NCBI RefSeq assembly: GCF_000959365.1
Contig: NZ_CP009555.1
Location: forward strand, 1,984,001 to 2,048,000
Source of the DNA: Burkholderia oklahomensis C6786
GTDB taxonomy: Bacteria; Pseudomonadota; Gammaproteobacteria; Burkholderiales; Burkholderiaceae
Reading direction: 5' to 3'
DNA: 64,000 nucleotides
This document shows, piece after piece, positions 30,912 to 41,292 of the stretch; position 1 is the stretch's first letter, and every line of letters starts with the position of its first letter. The notes beneath the pieces are model-generated. The model was not told where the DNA came from and made no database searches. It saw only the letters and a program-made list of their open reading frames with translations. Both the position numbers and the translations under genes were made by a program.

Positions 30912-32790
30912 CCGTAATCCGCTTCACGCGAAGTCCCGCCTCCGCTTCCTGCTCGCCGTCGTCGCAATGCTCGGCGTGCTGCTCGGCGCGTCGTTCGCGG
31001 CGCGCGCCGCAGACGACTTTCTCGATCCCGCGGTCGCGTTCAAATTCAGCGCGAGCGAGGCGCCGGGGCAGGTCGACATCCATTTCAAGATCGCCGACGG
31101 CTATTACATGTATCGCGAGCGGTTCGCGTTCGCCGTGAAAAGCGGCTCGGCGACGCTCGGCGACGCGCAACTGCCGGCCGGGCACGTGAAGTTCGATCCG
31201 ACGTTCCAGAAGAACGTCGAAACCTACCGCGGCGACCTGACGATCCATCTGCCGGTCAAGCAGGCGTCGGGACCGTTCGAGCTCGCGGTGACGTCGCAAG
31301 GCTGCGCGGACGAAGGGATCTGTTATCCGCCCGCCGAGCATGTCGCGCGGATCGACGGCGCGGCGCTCGGCGCCGCCGGAGCGACGCCGGTGGCCGCCGC
31401 CGGTGCCGGCGCCGATCCGTCAGCGGCCGATGGCGGCAGCTGGTACGAGCGCGTGACGAGCGCCGACTACGCGCGCTCGCTGCTCGAAGGCCACGGGTTC
31501 CTGACGATCATCGCGCTCTATTTCGTGGCCGGCATGGTGCTGAGCCTGTTGCCGTGCTCGTACCCGATGATTCCGATCCTGTCGGCGATCATCGTCGGCG
31601 AAGGCGCGCACGCGACGCGCACGCGCGCCGTCGCGCTGTCGCTCACCTACGTGATCGGCATGGCGCTCGTCTATACGGCGCTCGGCGTCGCGGCCGCGCT
31701 GGTCGGGCAGAGCCTCGGCGCGTGGCTGCAGAATCCGTGGGTGCTCGGCGCGTTCGCGCTGCTCCTCACCGTGTTCGCGCTGCTGTTGATCGGCGGAATC
31801 GACATCGCGCTGCCGCAGCGTTGGCAGAGCGGCGCCGCGCAGACTTCCGGGCCGCGCAAGGGTGGGCGCTTTGCCGCCGTCGCAACGATGGGCGCACTGT
31901 CGGCGCTCGTTGTCGGCGCGTGTATGACCGCGCCGCTTTTCGCGGTACTCGCGTTCATCGCGCATACCGGCAACGCGTTTCTCGGCGGCGCGGCGCTCTT
32001 TTCGATGGGTATCGGCCTCGGCGTTCCGCTCCTCGTCATCGGGCTCGGCGCGGGTACGTTGCTGCCGCGCGCCGGCGCCTGGATGGACGGCGTGAAGGTG
32101 TTCTTCGGCGTCGTGCTGCTCGCTGCCGCACTGTGGATCGTCTGGCCGGTGCTGAACGCCGTGTCGCAGCTCGGCCTGGGCGCGTTGTGGCTGCTGATCG
32201 CCGCCGCTGCGCTCGGGCTCTTCACACCGCATTCGGGCTCGTCGTCAATCTGGCGCCGCCTCGGGCGCGGGCTCGGCGCCGCGCTCGCGATCTGGGCCGC
32301 GACGCTCCTCGTCGGCTTGGCGGCGGGCTCGACCGATCCGCTGCGCCCGCTCGCGGTGCTGGCGGCGCGAGCGGCGCCCAGCGGCGCGGGGGCGAATGCC
32401 GGCGGGGCCGCGCACGAAGGGCCGGCGTTCGCGCCGGTGCGTTCGGTCGCCGAGCTCGACGAGATCGTGAAGACGTCGACGCAGCCCGTGATGCTCGACT
32501 TCTATGCGGACTGGTGCGTGAGCTGCAAGGAGATGGAGCATCTGACGTTCTCCGACGCGCGCGTCGAGGTGCGGCTCGCGCAAATGCACCTCGTGCGCGC
32601 GGACGTCACGGCGAACACGCCGGACGATCAGGCGCTCTTGAAGCGTTTCGGGTTGTTCGGGCCGCCCGGCATCATCGTGTTCGATCGGAACGGGCAGGAG
32701 CACGGGCGCGTTGTCGGCTATCAGTCCGCGGATCGTTTCCTGCGCAGTCTCGATCGCATGTCGCTGCCGGCTGCGTGGTCGGCGTCGTGA
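30904..32790 (+). CDS. dsbD: Thiol:disulfide interchange protein DsbD
   Basis: Inner membrane protein that passes electrons from cytoplasmic thioredoxin to periplasmic thiol reductases, 628 residues. After a signal peptide (about 1-35, ending ARA) comes the periplasmic domain with Cys134 and Cys140 (CADEGIC). Eight membrane segments follow, with Cys218 in LLPCSYP and Cys340 in GACMTAP. The C-terminal thioredoxin-like domain has the active site WCVSC (538 and 541). All three cysteine pairs are intact. It overlaps cutA by eight bases. Reductant delivered here would also serve cytochrome c maturation by resB and ccsA downstream. Confidence 0.96.
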   Translation: MFNRNPLHAKSRLRFLLAVVAMLGVLLGASFAARAADDFLDPAVAFKFSASEAPGQVDIHFKIADGYYMYRERFAFAVKSGSATLGDAQLPAGHVKFDPTFQKNVETYRGDLTIHLPVKQASGPFELAVTSQGCADEGICYPPAEHVARIDGAALGAAGATPVAAAGAGADPSAADGGSWYERVTSADYARSLLEGHGFLTIIALYFVAGMVLSLLPCSYPMIPILSAIIVGEGAHATRTRAVALSLTYVIGMALVYTALGVAAALVGQSLGAWLQNPWVLGAFALLLTVFALLLIGGIDIALPQRWQSGAAQTSGPRKGGRFAAVATMGALSALVVGACMTAPLFAVLAFIAHTGNAFLGGAALFSMGIGLGVPLLVIGLGAGTLLPRAGAWMDGVKVFFGVVLLAAALWIVWPVLNAVSQLGLGALWLLIAAAALGLFTPHSGSSSIWRRLGRGLGAALAIWAATLLVGLAAGSTDPLRPLAVLAARAAPSGAGANAGGAAHEGPAFAPVRSVAELDEIVKTSTQPVMLDFYADWCVSCKEMEHLTFSDARVEVRLAQMHLVRADVTANTPDDQALLKRFGLFGPPGIIVFDRNGQEHGRVVGYQSADRFLRSLDRMSLPAAWSAS

Positions 32791-32867
32791 CGGATCGAAG
32801 CGGGCCGCGCGGTTGGGTTCGTGTCGCGCACATGGCCGTCGCCACGCTTTAATCAAGCGCAAATAAA

Positions 32868-32902
32868 AACGGCGAGGCTCGATGCCTCGCCGTTCTTGTT
32901 TT
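32868..32902. terminator. Bidirectional terminator between dsbD and hemB
   Basis: Perfect 11-bp stem (32868-32878 with 32884-32894), 5-base loop, A-rich on the left and T-rich on the right. It lies between convergent genes and can serve both. Confidence 0.85.
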
Positions 32903-32952
32903 CACAACCGGCGCGCCCCTTTGTTCGCGGGATGCCGGCCTCGGCCGCGCGC

Positions 32953-34140
<1,188 letters not shown>

Positions 34141-34210
34141 TGGGCCGCACGAATCGAATCACGACATCCGTCAGGCAGATGCGGGCTTCGCAAGGCACGC
34201 TGCACGATCG

Positions 34211-34870
34211 TCATTCTGCTACAGCACCGCGATCTTCGTCGGCGGCCGCGGGCCGCACCCAGCTCTCGATCAGCGCATGTGCGTCGTCGAGCCCCGTGCG
34301 CTTCAGCGCCGAGAAGAGCTGGACGGTCAGCTTGCCGGCGTAGCCGGCGTCCCGATACGCGTCGAGGCCCTTCTGCGTCGCGCGCAGCGCGTTGGTGCTC
34401 TCCTGCCGCGTCAATTTGTCGCACTTCGTCAGCAGCGTGTGAATCGGCTTGCCGGTCGGCGCGAACCACTCGATCATCCGGCGATCGAGTTCGGTGAGCG
34501 GCCGGCGCGAGTCCATCATCAGGATCATGCCGCGCAGTTGCGGGCGGGTCTGCAGATACGTCGACAGCAACTGCTCCCAGTGCGCCTTCGCGGCGCCCGG
34601 CACTTCCGCATAGCCGTAGCCCGGCAGGTCGACGAGGTTCGCGACGGGCTCCGCCGCCGGGCCGACCGAGAAATAGTTGATGTGCTGCGTGCGCCCGGGC
34701 GTCTTCGACGCGAAAGCGAGCCGCTTCTGATTGCAAAGCACGTTGATCGCCGTCGATTTGCCGGCATTCGAGCGGCCGGCGAACGCGATTTCGGGCTGCA
34801 CGGTCGGCGGCAGGTCGCGCAGATGATTGACGGTCGTGAGGAAGCGGGCTTGATGGAGCAAGAAGGCCAT
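34211..34870 (-). CDS. engB: Ribosome biogenesis GTP-binding protein EngB (YihA/YsxC)
   Basis: Essential GTPase for late 50S subunit assembly, 219 residues. G1 is [10 protein letters not shown], the switch region has [13 protein letters not shown]3 is DLPGYGYA and G4 is TKCDKL, all in the family order. The start at 34870 ([10 protein letters not shown]) is supported by family length; the upstream bases are pyrimidine-rich and no Shine-Dalgarno site is visible. It is divergent from the cytochrome c4 gene, with a palindromic promoter candidate between them at 34961-34974. Confidence 0.95.
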   Translation of the reverse strand: MAFLLHQARFLTTVNHLRDLPPTVQPEIAFAGRSNAGKSTAINVLCNQKRLAFASKTPGRTQHINYFSVGPAAEPVANLVDLPGYGYAEVPGAAKAHWEQLLSTYLQTRPQLRGMILMMDSRRPLTELDRRMIEWFAPTGKPIHTLLTKCDKLTRQESTNALRATQKGLDAYRDAGYAGKLTVQLFSALKRTGLDDAHALIESWVRPAAADEDRGAVAE

Positions 34871-34960
34871 GGGGCAGGAGGGAGACTGGCGGCGCGGGCC
34901 GCGCGGTGGAAGGCGGGGAGCCCCGAAGTAGCCCTGATGGGCACCGAGGCTTTCATCGGG

Positions 34961-34974
34961 GTATTGTACAATAC
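34961..34974. promoter_or_regulatory. Perfect 14-bp palindrome, possible bidirectional -10
   Basis: GTATTGTACAATAC reads the same on both strands and gives TACAAT on each (34967-34972 plus; 34968-34963 minus), a five-of-six match to the -10 consensus. It lies between divergent engB and the cytochrome gene, 90-120 bases from each start. -35 sequences are poor on both sides, so an operator is an alternative. Confidence 0.5.
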
Positions 34975-35086
34975 GGCGCATTCGCCGCAGGCGGTGGAAG
35001 CTGATGAGCGCGCTTCTACGGTAGACTGGGCGCCGTCGTTTTTTGCAGAACCTCACAACTCCCACAAGACGAAACAAGGTGTGCGA

Positions 35087-35734
35087 ATGAATCGACTGAG
35101 CAAGTCTTTGGTGGTGCTTCAGTTCGCAGTAGCAGGGCTCGTTGGTTTCATGGCGGAGGCAAAAGCGGCGGATGCGGCAAAGCCGGATCTCGACCGGGGC
35201 AAGGCGATCGCGGCGCAGGTGTGCGCGGCGTGCCATGGCGTCGACGGCAACAGCGTGACGGGCTCGTTCCCGAAGCTCGCCGGCCAGCACCCCGATTATC
35301 TGGTCAAGCAGTTGCACGATTTCAAGACGCAGCCGGGCGCGAAGGGGCCGGTGCGCGTCAATTCCGTGATGGTCGGATTCGCGAGCGCGCTGAACGATCA
35401 GGATGCGCGCAACGTCGCCGCCTATTACGGATCGCAGTCGGCCAAGCTCGGCGCCGCGCGCAACGCGGCCACGGTGCCGGTCGGGCAGAAGATCTATCGC
35501 GGCGGCATCGCCGAGAAGGGCGTGCCCGCCTGCGCGAGCTGCCACGGGCCGACGGGGCAGGGCATTCCGGTCCAGTATCCGCGGCTGTCGGGCCAGTGGG
35601 CGGACTACACGGCCGCGCAGTTGACCGCGTTCCAGCAGGGCACGCGCAACAACGAGGCGATGCATCAGATCGCGCTCCGGCTGACGGACAGCGAGGTCAA
35701 GGCCGTCGCCGATTACATCGCCGGCCTGCACTGA
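35087..35734 (+). CDS. Cytochrome c4, periplasmic dihaem electron carrier
   Basis: Dihaem cytochrome c of 215 residues with a signal peptide (about 1-27, ending AKA). Two homologous halves each carry a haem motif, CAACH and CASCH, and an expected axial methionine ([16 protein letters not shown]). The halves share the pattern [17 protein letters not shown] and [17 protein letters not shown]. Such proteins carry electrons to terminal oxidases. AAGGTG at 35076-35081 precedes the ATG. It is followed by the genes that attach haem to it (resB, ccsA), separated by a terminator. Symbol withheld, since cycA and cc4 are both used. Confidence 0.93.
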   Translation: MNRLSKSLVVLQFAVAGLVGFMAEAKAADAAKPDLDRGKAIAAQVCAACHGVDGNSVTGSFPKLAGQHPDYLVKQLHDFKTQPGAKGPVRVNSVMVGFASALNDQDARNVAAYYGSQSAKLGAARNAATVPVGQKIYRGGIAEKGVPACASCHGPTGQGIPVQYPRLSGQWADYTAAQLTAFQQGTRNNEAMHQIALRLTDSEVKAVADYIAGLH

Positions 35735-35798
35735 GCCGATTCCGGTTCGCGAGCCGAATGAACGAGCCGGCCGTCCACGCGGCGGCCGCTAAAACAAG

Positions 35799-35843
35799 AA
35801 AAGGGTGGGGCGCCGTCGAAGAACGGCCGCCTTACCCTTTTTT
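35799..35843 (+). terminator. Terminator after the cytochrome c4 gene
   Basis: AAAAGGGT (35799-35806) pairs with ACCCTTTT (35834-35841) around a second imperfect GC stem, and a T run extends to 35843. resB starts 20 bases later, so it needs a promoter nearby or read-through. Confidence 0.85.
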
Positions 35844-35862
35844 GCTGTGAGTTGGAGTTTGA

Positions 35863-38043
35863 ATGAGCGTTACCACGTCGGGGTTGCAGTCGAGAGCGGG
35901 CCAGTCCGCGGTCAAGCGCACGGTCGAGCTGCTGAGCTCGATGCGTTTTGCGATCGCGCTGCTCGTCGTCCTGTCGATCGCGAGCATCATCGGCACGGTC
36001 CTCACGCAGGACGATCCGTATCCTAACTACGTCAATCAGTTCGGCCCGTTCTGGGCCGACATCTTCCGCTCGCTCAGCCTCTACACGGTCTACAGCGCGT
36101 GGTGGTTCATGCTGATCCTGATTTTCCTCGTCGTGTCGATCTCGCTTTGCGTGATCCGCAACGCGCCGAAGATGCTCGCCGACGCGAAGAGCTGGAAGGA
36201 CAAGGTCCGCGAAGGCAGTCTGCGCGCGTTCCATCACAAGGCCGAGTTCGCGGTCGCGGGCGATCGCGCGCGCGCGGCGCAGACCATTGCCGCGTTCGTC
36301 GCGAAGGCGGGCTACCGGCACGTCGTGCGCGAATCGGAAGGCGCGACGCTCGTCGCCGCGAAGCGCGGCGCGTTGACGAAGTTCGGCTACATCGCCGCGC
36401 ACGTCGCGATCGTCGTGATCTGCGTCGGCGGCCTGCTCGACAGCAACCTGCCGATCAAATTCCAGATGTGGATGTTCGGCAAGAGCCCCGTCAACTCGAG
36501 CGCGACGATCAGCGAGATCGGCGCCGAGCACCGGCTGTCCGCGTCGAACCCGACGTTCCGCGGCTACGCCTGGGTGCCGGAGGGCCAGTACGTGTCGACC
36601 GCGATCCTCAATCAGCCGACCGGCTCGCTGATCCAGGATCTGCCGTTCTCGATCCAGCTCGAGAAGTTCATCGTCGACTATTACTCGACCGGCATGCCGA
36701 AGCTCTTCGCGAGCGACATCGTCGTCGTCGATCGCGAGACCGGCAAGCGGATTCCCGCGCGCGTCGAGGTCAACAAGCCGTTCACGTACAAGGGCGTGTC
36801 GATCTATCAGTCGAGCTTCCAGGACGGCGGCTCGCTGATGGAAATGACCGCGTATCCGATGACGGGCGCGAGCGCCGCGACGTTCCCGTTCAAGGGCGCG
36901 ATCGGCAACTCGGTGCCGCTGACGACGGCGGGCGCCGACGGCGAAACCGTCGAGTTCTCGGATTTCCGCGCGATCAACGTCGAGAACGTCACCGACGCGA
37001 ACGGCAAGACCGACGCGCGCGGCGTCGCGGCGAACCGCTCGATCAAGGAGATCTTCGACGAGCGGCTCGGCTCCGGCGCGAAGACGTCGAAGCCGCTCGA
37101 GCTGCACAACATCGGGCCGTCGGTCCAGTACAAGGTGCGCGGCAAGGACGGCCAGGCGCGCGAATTCAACAACTACATGCTGCCCATCGACATGGGCGGC
37201 GACCGCGTGTTCCTCGCCGGCGTGCGCGCGAGCCCGAACGATCCGTTCCGTTATCTGCGGATTCCCGCCGACAGCCGCGACACGGTCGGCGAATGGATGC
37301 GGCTGCGCGCGGCGCTCGAAGATCCTGCGGTGCGCACCGAGGCGGCGCGCCGCTTCGCGCAGCATTCGCTCGGCGCCGGCGATGCCGCGCTGCGCGGCCG
37401 CCTCGACGATAGCGCGCAACGTGTCCTGACCCTTTTCGCGGGCGCGGACGGCAGCATCGGGCGCGGCGCCGACGGCAATCCGATCGGCGGTTTCCAGGCG
37501 GTCGCGACGTTCATCGACCGGTCGGTGCCGAAGGAAGAGAAGGAGAAGGCCGCCGCGCTGCTGCTGCGGATGCTCGAGGGCTCGATGTGGGAAGTCTGGC
37601 AAGTCGCGCGCGAGCGTGCGAACGAGCCGCCTGTCCAGCAGGCGCAGGACACGGTCCGCTTCGTGCAGAACGCAATCAACGCGCTGTCGGACAGCTTCCT
37701 GTACGGCGCGCCCGTCTATCTGCAGCTCGATTCGTTCAAGCAAGTGCAGGCCTCGGTGTTCCAGCTGACGCGCGCGCCGGGCAAGAATCTGGTGTATCTT
37801 GGCAGCCTGCTGCTCGTCGCCGGCATCTTCGCGATGTTCTACGTGCGCGAGCGACGCCTCTGGTTCTGGCTCAAGGATACGGGCGCGGGCGTCAGCGTGT
37901 TGATGGCGATGTCCACCGCACGCAAGACATTCGACTTCGAAAAGGAATTCGTGCAGACGCGCGATGCGGCCGGGGCCGCATTGGGCGCGCCGCCCGCCCC
38001 CCGCGCGCCCGACGGCGCCGGTTCCAAGGACTCGACTCGGTAA
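35863..38043 (+). CDS. resB: Cytochrome c biogenesis protein ResB (Ccs1)
   Basis: Component of system II cytochrome c maturation, 726 residues. With CcsA it moves haem across the inner membrane and keeps it and the apocytochrome reduced for ligation. Three N-terminal membrane segments are visible (about 28-48, 80-98 and 178-194), then a large periplasmic domain starting near DSNLPIKFQMW and containing FTYKGVSIYQSSFQDGG, and a last membrane segment (LVYLGSLLLVAGIFAMFYV). A poly-Ala/Pro tail follows. The ATG at 35863 is preceded by a purine-poor leader. ccsA starts four bases after its stop. Confidence 0.95.
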   Translation: MSVTTSGLQSRAGQSAVKRTVELLSSMRFAIALLVVLSIASIIGTVLTQDDPYPNYVNQFGPFWADIFRSLSLYTVYSAWWFMLILIFLVVSISLCVIRNAPKMLADAKSWKDKVREGSLRAFHHKAEFAVAGDRARAAQTIAAFVAKAGYRHVVRESEGATLVAAKRGALTKFGYIAAHVAIVVICVGGLLDSNLPIKFQMWMFGKSPVNSSATISEIGAEHRLSASNPTFRGYAWVPEGQYVSTAILNQPTGSLIQDLPFSIQLEKFIVDYYSTGMPKLFASDIVVVDRETGKRIPARVEVNKPFTYKGVSIYQSSFQDGGSLMEMTAYPMTGASAATFPFKGAIGNSVPLTTAGADGETVEFSDFRAINVENVTDANGKTDARGVAANRSIKEIFDERLGSGAKTSKPLELHNIGPSVQYKVRGKDGQAREFNNYMLPIDMGGDRVFLAGVRASPNDPFRYLRIPADSRDTVGEWMRLRAALEDPAVRTEAARRFAQHSLGAGDAALRGRLDDSAQRVLTLFAGADGSIGRGADGNPIGGFQAVATFIDRSVPKEEKEKAAALLLRMLEGSMWEVWQVARERANEPPVQQAQDTVRFVQNAINALSDSFLYGAPVYLQLDSFKQVQASVFQLTRAPGKNLVYLGSLLLVAGIFAMFYVRERRLWFWLKDTGAGVSVLMAMSTARKTFDFEKEFVQTRDAAGAALGAPPAPRAPDGAGSKDSTR

Positions 38044-38047
38044 CATC

Positions 38048-39238
38048 ATGGATCTGACCCAAGTTTCGTCATCCCACGCGCCGCGCGCCTCCGCCGCGGC
38101 CGAGCCGGCGCTCTTCGACGACCGGCCGTTCCTGCGCCGCCTGTCGCTCGTCGACTGGCTGTTCGCGCTGGCGCTCGTGGCCGGCGCGGGCTTCGCGCTC
38201 GCGCAATACCACGCGCACATGGACTACTACGACAAGGCCGTGCTGATCGGCACCGTGCCGGCGCTCATCGTGCTCGGCTGGCGCTGGAAGCCCGCGCGGC
38301 TCCTGATGGCGGCGATCGCCGCGCTGTCGCTGCTGTCGCTGCAGATCTATCAAGGCGACCTCGCGCGAGCGGATTCGGCGTTCCTGCTCAAGTACTTCCT
38401 GTCGAGCCAGTCGGCGATCCTGTGGATGAGCGCGCTCTTCGTGCTCGCCACTCTGTTCTACTGGATCGGCATGCTGTCGCGCTCCGAGTCCGGCGGCGCG
38501 ATCGGCCAGAAGCTCACGTGGGTCGCCGTGCTGATGGGCTTTACCGGCTTGATGGTGCGCTGGTACGAGTCGTATCTGATCGGCTCGGACGTCGGCCACA
38601 TCCCCGTGTCGAACCTGTACGAAGTATTCGTGCTGTTCAGCCTCATCACCGCGCTCCTCTATCTGTACTACGAAGGGCATTACGGCACGCGCGCGCTGGG
38701 CGCGTTCGTGCTGCTCGTGATCAGCGCGGCGGTCGGCTTCCTGATGTGGTACTCGATCGCGCGCGACGCGCAGCAGATCCAGCCGCTCGTTCCCGCGCTG
38801 CAGAGCTGGTGGATGAAGATCCACGTGCCGGCGAACTTCATCGGCTATGGCAGCTTCGCGCTGTCGGCGATGGTCGCGGTCGCGTATCTGGTGAAGGAGC
38901 GCGGCGTGCTCGCCGATCGCCTGCCGGCGCTCGAGGTGCTCGACGACGTGATGTACAAGTCGATCGCGGTCGGCTTCGCATTCTTCACGATCGCGACGAT
39001 CCTCGGCGCGCTGTGGGCGGCCGAGGCGTGGGGCGGCTACTGGAGCTGGGATCCGAAGGAAACCTGGGCGCTCATCGTTTGGCTGAACTATGCGGCGTGG
39101 CTGCACATGCGTCTGATGAAAGGGCTGCGCGGCGCGGTCGCCGCGTGGTGGGCGCTGACCGGCCTCCTCGTCACGACGTTCGCATTCCTCGGCGTCAACA
39201 TGTTCCTGTCCGGCTTGCACAGCTACGGCAAGCTGTAA
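38048..39238 (+). CDS. ccsA: Cytochrome c biogenesis protein CcsA (CcsB)
   Basis: Second half of the system II haem ligase, 396 residues with about eight membrane segments. The tryptophan-rich WWD haem-handling motif is GGYWSWDPKETWALIVW (around 329-345); histidines in HVPANFIGYGSFALS and YAAWLHMRLM flank it as expected. The ATG at 38048 lies four bases after the resB stop, so translation is coupled. Presence of resB-ccsA shows this organism uses system II and not the ccmA-H route. Naming differs between groups (ccsA, ccsB, resC). Confidence 0.95.
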   Translation: MDLTQVSSSHAPRASAAAEPALFDDRPFLRRLSLVDWLFALALVAGAGFALAQYHAHMDYYDKAVLIGTVPALIVLGWRWKPARLLMAAIAALSLLSLQIYQGDLARADSAFLLKYFLSSQSAILWMSALFVLATLFYWIGMLSRSESGGAIGQKLTWVAVLMGFTGLMVRWYESYLIGSDVGHIPVSNLYEVFVLFSLITALLYLYYEGHYGTRALGAFVLLVISAAVGFLMWYSIARDAQQIQPLVPALQSWWMKIHVPANFIGYGSFALSAMVAVAYLVKERGVLADRLPALEVLDDVMYKSIAVGFAFFTIATILGALWAAEAWGGYWSWDPKETWALIVWLNYAAWLHMRLMKGLRGAVAAWWALTGLLVTTFAFLGVNMFLSGLHSYGKL

Positions 39239-39263
39239 GATCCGCGCCGTTCGAACGACTAAT

Positions 39264-39297
39264 AACCGCCGACGCACTATGTGCCCGGCGGTTTTTT
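39264..39297 (+). terminator. Intrinsic terminator after ccsA
   Basis: AACCGCCG (39264-39271) pairs with CGGCGGTT (39286-39293), with an inner GCAC/GTGC stem, then T residues to 39297. Confidence 0.88.
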
Positions 39298-39362
39298 CTT
39301 GCGCCGGACATTTGGCGGTACGCTGCCGAAACGGCCGGTGCGGAACTGGGTCCAAGGATTGT

Positions 39363-39380
39363 CGGGACGTGAGTGTCCCG
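39363..39380 (+). repeat. Small perfect hairpin upstream of msrP
   Basis: CGGGAC-N6-GTCCCG, 6-bp arms, 12 bases before the msrP ribosome binding site. It may be a leader structure or an operator; nothing in the sequence decides. Confidence 0.4.
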
Positions 39381-39402
39381 GCTGGCAGAACGGAGCATCG
39401 AC

Positions 39403-40398
39403 ATGTTGATCAAGAAGGCGCTGCGCAAAACGCTTGCCGGCGACGATATCCCGCGCAGCGAAATCACACCGCAAGCGGTGTTCGAGAACCGCCGCCGTAT
39501 CCTGCAGGCGGCGGGCGCCGCCGCGGCGGGCGGGCTCATCGGCGCGCACGGGCTCGCGCTCGCCGCTTACTCGTCGCCGGATCCGAAGGCGCGCAAGCTT
39601 GTCGCGCCGACCAATCCGAAGTTCGTCGTCCCCGAGAAGGTGACGTCGTTCAAGGACATCACGACCTACAACAACTTCTACGAATTCGGCACCGACAAGG
39701 GCGATCCGTCGCGCAACGCCGGCACGCTGCGGCCGCGTCCGTGGCGCGTGTCGGTCGAGGGCGAGATCAGGAATCCGAAGGTCTACGACATCGACGAGCT
39801 GCTGAAGCTCGCGCCGCTCGAAGAGCGCGTGTACCGGCTGCGCTGCGTCGAAGGCTGGTCGATGGTGATTCCGTGGATCGGCGTTCCGCTCGCGGAGCTC
39901 ATCAAGCGTGTCGAGCCGACCGGCAACGCGAAGTACGTGCAATTCATCACGCTCGCGGATCCGTCGCAGATGACGGGGCTGTCTGCGCCGATCCTCGACT
40001 GGCCGTATTCGGAAGGACTGCGGATGGACGAGGCGATGAATCCGCTCACGCTGCTCACGATGGGCGTCTACGGGCAGGTGCTGCCGAATCAGAACGGCGC
40101 GCCGGTGCGGGTGATCGTGCCGTGGAAATACGGCTTCAAGAGCGCGAAGTCGATCGTGAAGATCCGCTTCGTCGAGCATCAGCCGCCGACGAGCTGGAAC
40201 ACGTATGCGCCGAACGAATACGGCTTCTATTCGAACGTCAACCCGAATGTCGACCATCCGCGCTGGAGCCAGGCGACCGAGCGGCGCATCGGCGAAGACG
40301 GGTTCTTCACGCCGAAGCGCAAGACGCTGATGTTCAACGGCTATGGCGATTGGGTCGCGTCGATGTATCGCGGCATGGATCTGAAGAAATACTTCTGA
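39403..40398 (+). CDS. msrP: Protein-methionine-sulfoxide reductase catalytic subunit MsrP (YedY)
   Basis: Periplasmic molybdopterin enzyme that reduces oxidised methionine in envelope proteins, 331 residues. The N-terminus has a Tat signal: [17 protein letters not shown] with twin arginines, then a hydrophobic stretch to LALAA. The molybdenum-ligating cysteine is Cys148 in [14 protein letters not shown], and [16 protein letters not shown] is also conserved. GGAG at 39392-39395 sets the ATG at 39403. msrQ follows after 22 bases. Substrates may include neighbouring periplasmic redox proteins, but that is inference. Confidence 0.95.
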   Translation: MLIKKALRKTLAGDDIPRSEITPQAVFENRRRILQAAGAAAAGGLIGAHGLALAAYSSPDPKARKLVAPTNPKFVVPEKVTSFKDITTYNNFYEFGTDKGDPSRNAGTLRPRPWRVSVEGEIRNPKVYDIDELLKLAPLEERVYRLRCVEGWSMVIPWIGVPLAELIKRVEPTGNAKYVQFITLADPSQMTGLSAPILDWPYSEGLRMDEAMNPLTLLTMGVYGQVLPNQNGAPVRVIVPWKYGFKSAKSIVKIRFVEHQPPTSWNTYAPNEYGFYSNVNPNVDHPRWSQATERRIGEDGFFTPKRKTLMFNGYGDWVASMYRGMDLKKYF

Positions 40399-40420
40399 GT
40401 AACGGTGAATGGAGAACGAT

Positions 40421-41131
40421 ATGCAACCCTCGACATTCGCCGGAACCGCTGCGGGCGCCGGCGTGCGCGGCCGCGTGCCGCGCCGGGATGCCGGCCGGGC
40501 GGGCGGCGCGCCGCGCTGGCTCATGCCCGTGAAGATCGCCGTGTTCGTCGCGTCGCTGTATCCGCTCGCGCGCATCGTGTTCTTCGGGATGACCGACCGG
40601 CTCGGCGCGAATCCGATCGAGTTCATCACGCGCTCGACGGGGCTCTGGACGCTCGTGTTCCTGTGCATTACGCTCGCCGTCACGCCGCTGCGTCGGCTGA
40701 CGGGCATCAACGCGCTGCTGCGGCTGCGGCGCATGCTTGGGCTCTACGCATTTTTCTACGCGGTGCTGCACTTCACGACGTACATCTGGTTCGACAAGTG
40801 GTTCGACGTGATGGATATCGCGAAGGATGTCGTGAAGCGCCCGTTCATCACCGTCGGCTTCGCCGCGTTCGTGCTGCTGATTCCGCTCGCCGCGACGTCG
40901 CCGCGCGCGATCGCGCGCCGGCTCGGCCGGCACTGGCAGACGCTGCACCGGGCGATTTATGCGATCGCGATGTTCGGCATCCTGCATTTCTGGTGGATGA
41001 AGGCGGGCAAGCACGATCTCGTGCTGCCGAAGCTGTACGGCGTGATCGTGCTCGTGCTGCTCGGCTGGCGGGTGGCCGTGTGGGCGCGGCAGCGCTGGCG
41101 CGGAGCTCTGGCAGGCGGGCGTGTGTCGTAG
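40421..41131 (+). CDS. msrQ: MsrPQ haem-binding membrane subunit MsrQ (YedZ)
   Basis: Six-helix inner membrane b-type cytochrome that feeds quinol-derived electrons to MsrP, 236 residues. Haem-ligand histidines are expected in AFFYAVLHFTTYIW, the WQTLHRAIYAIAMFGILHFW segment and its neighbours; the LGLYAFFYAVLHF helix is typical. An in-frame ATG at 40409 exists, but GGAGA at 40411-40415 is well placed for the ATG at 40421. The first 35 residues are an Arg/Gly/Ala-rich extension compared with E. coli. Confidence 0.93.
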   Translation: MQPSTFAGTAAGAGVRGRVPRRDAGRAGGAPRWLMPVKIAVFVASLYPLARIVFFGMTDRLGANPIEFITRSTGLWTLVFLCITLAVTPLRRLTGINALLRLRRMLGLYAFFYAVLHFTTYIWFDKWFDVMDIAKDVVKRPFITVGFAAFVLLIPLAATSPRAIARRLGRHWQTLHRAIYAIAMFGILHFWWMKAGKHDLVLPKLYGVIVLVLLGWRVAVWARQRWRGALAGGRVS

Positions 41132-41202
41132 CGTGTCGTGTGCGGCATACGCGTTGTGCATATCGCATGGACGACAAATGTCGCATTGCGCGGCACGCAA
41201 CC

Positions 41203-41240
41203 AAAAAGGCGATGTCCGTTCATTCGGACATCGCCTTTCT
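41203..41240. terminator. Bidirectional terminator between msrQ and lysA
   Basis: Perfect 14-bp stem (41205-41218 with 41225-41238), 6-base loop, five A residues on the left and T-rich sequence on the right. It separates convergent genes and can end both transcripts. Confidence 0.92.
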
Positions 41241-41292
41241 TGCTATTTGATCGGGGCTCACCGGCTGGCCGCGCACGCGAGCCGGTGTTCGC

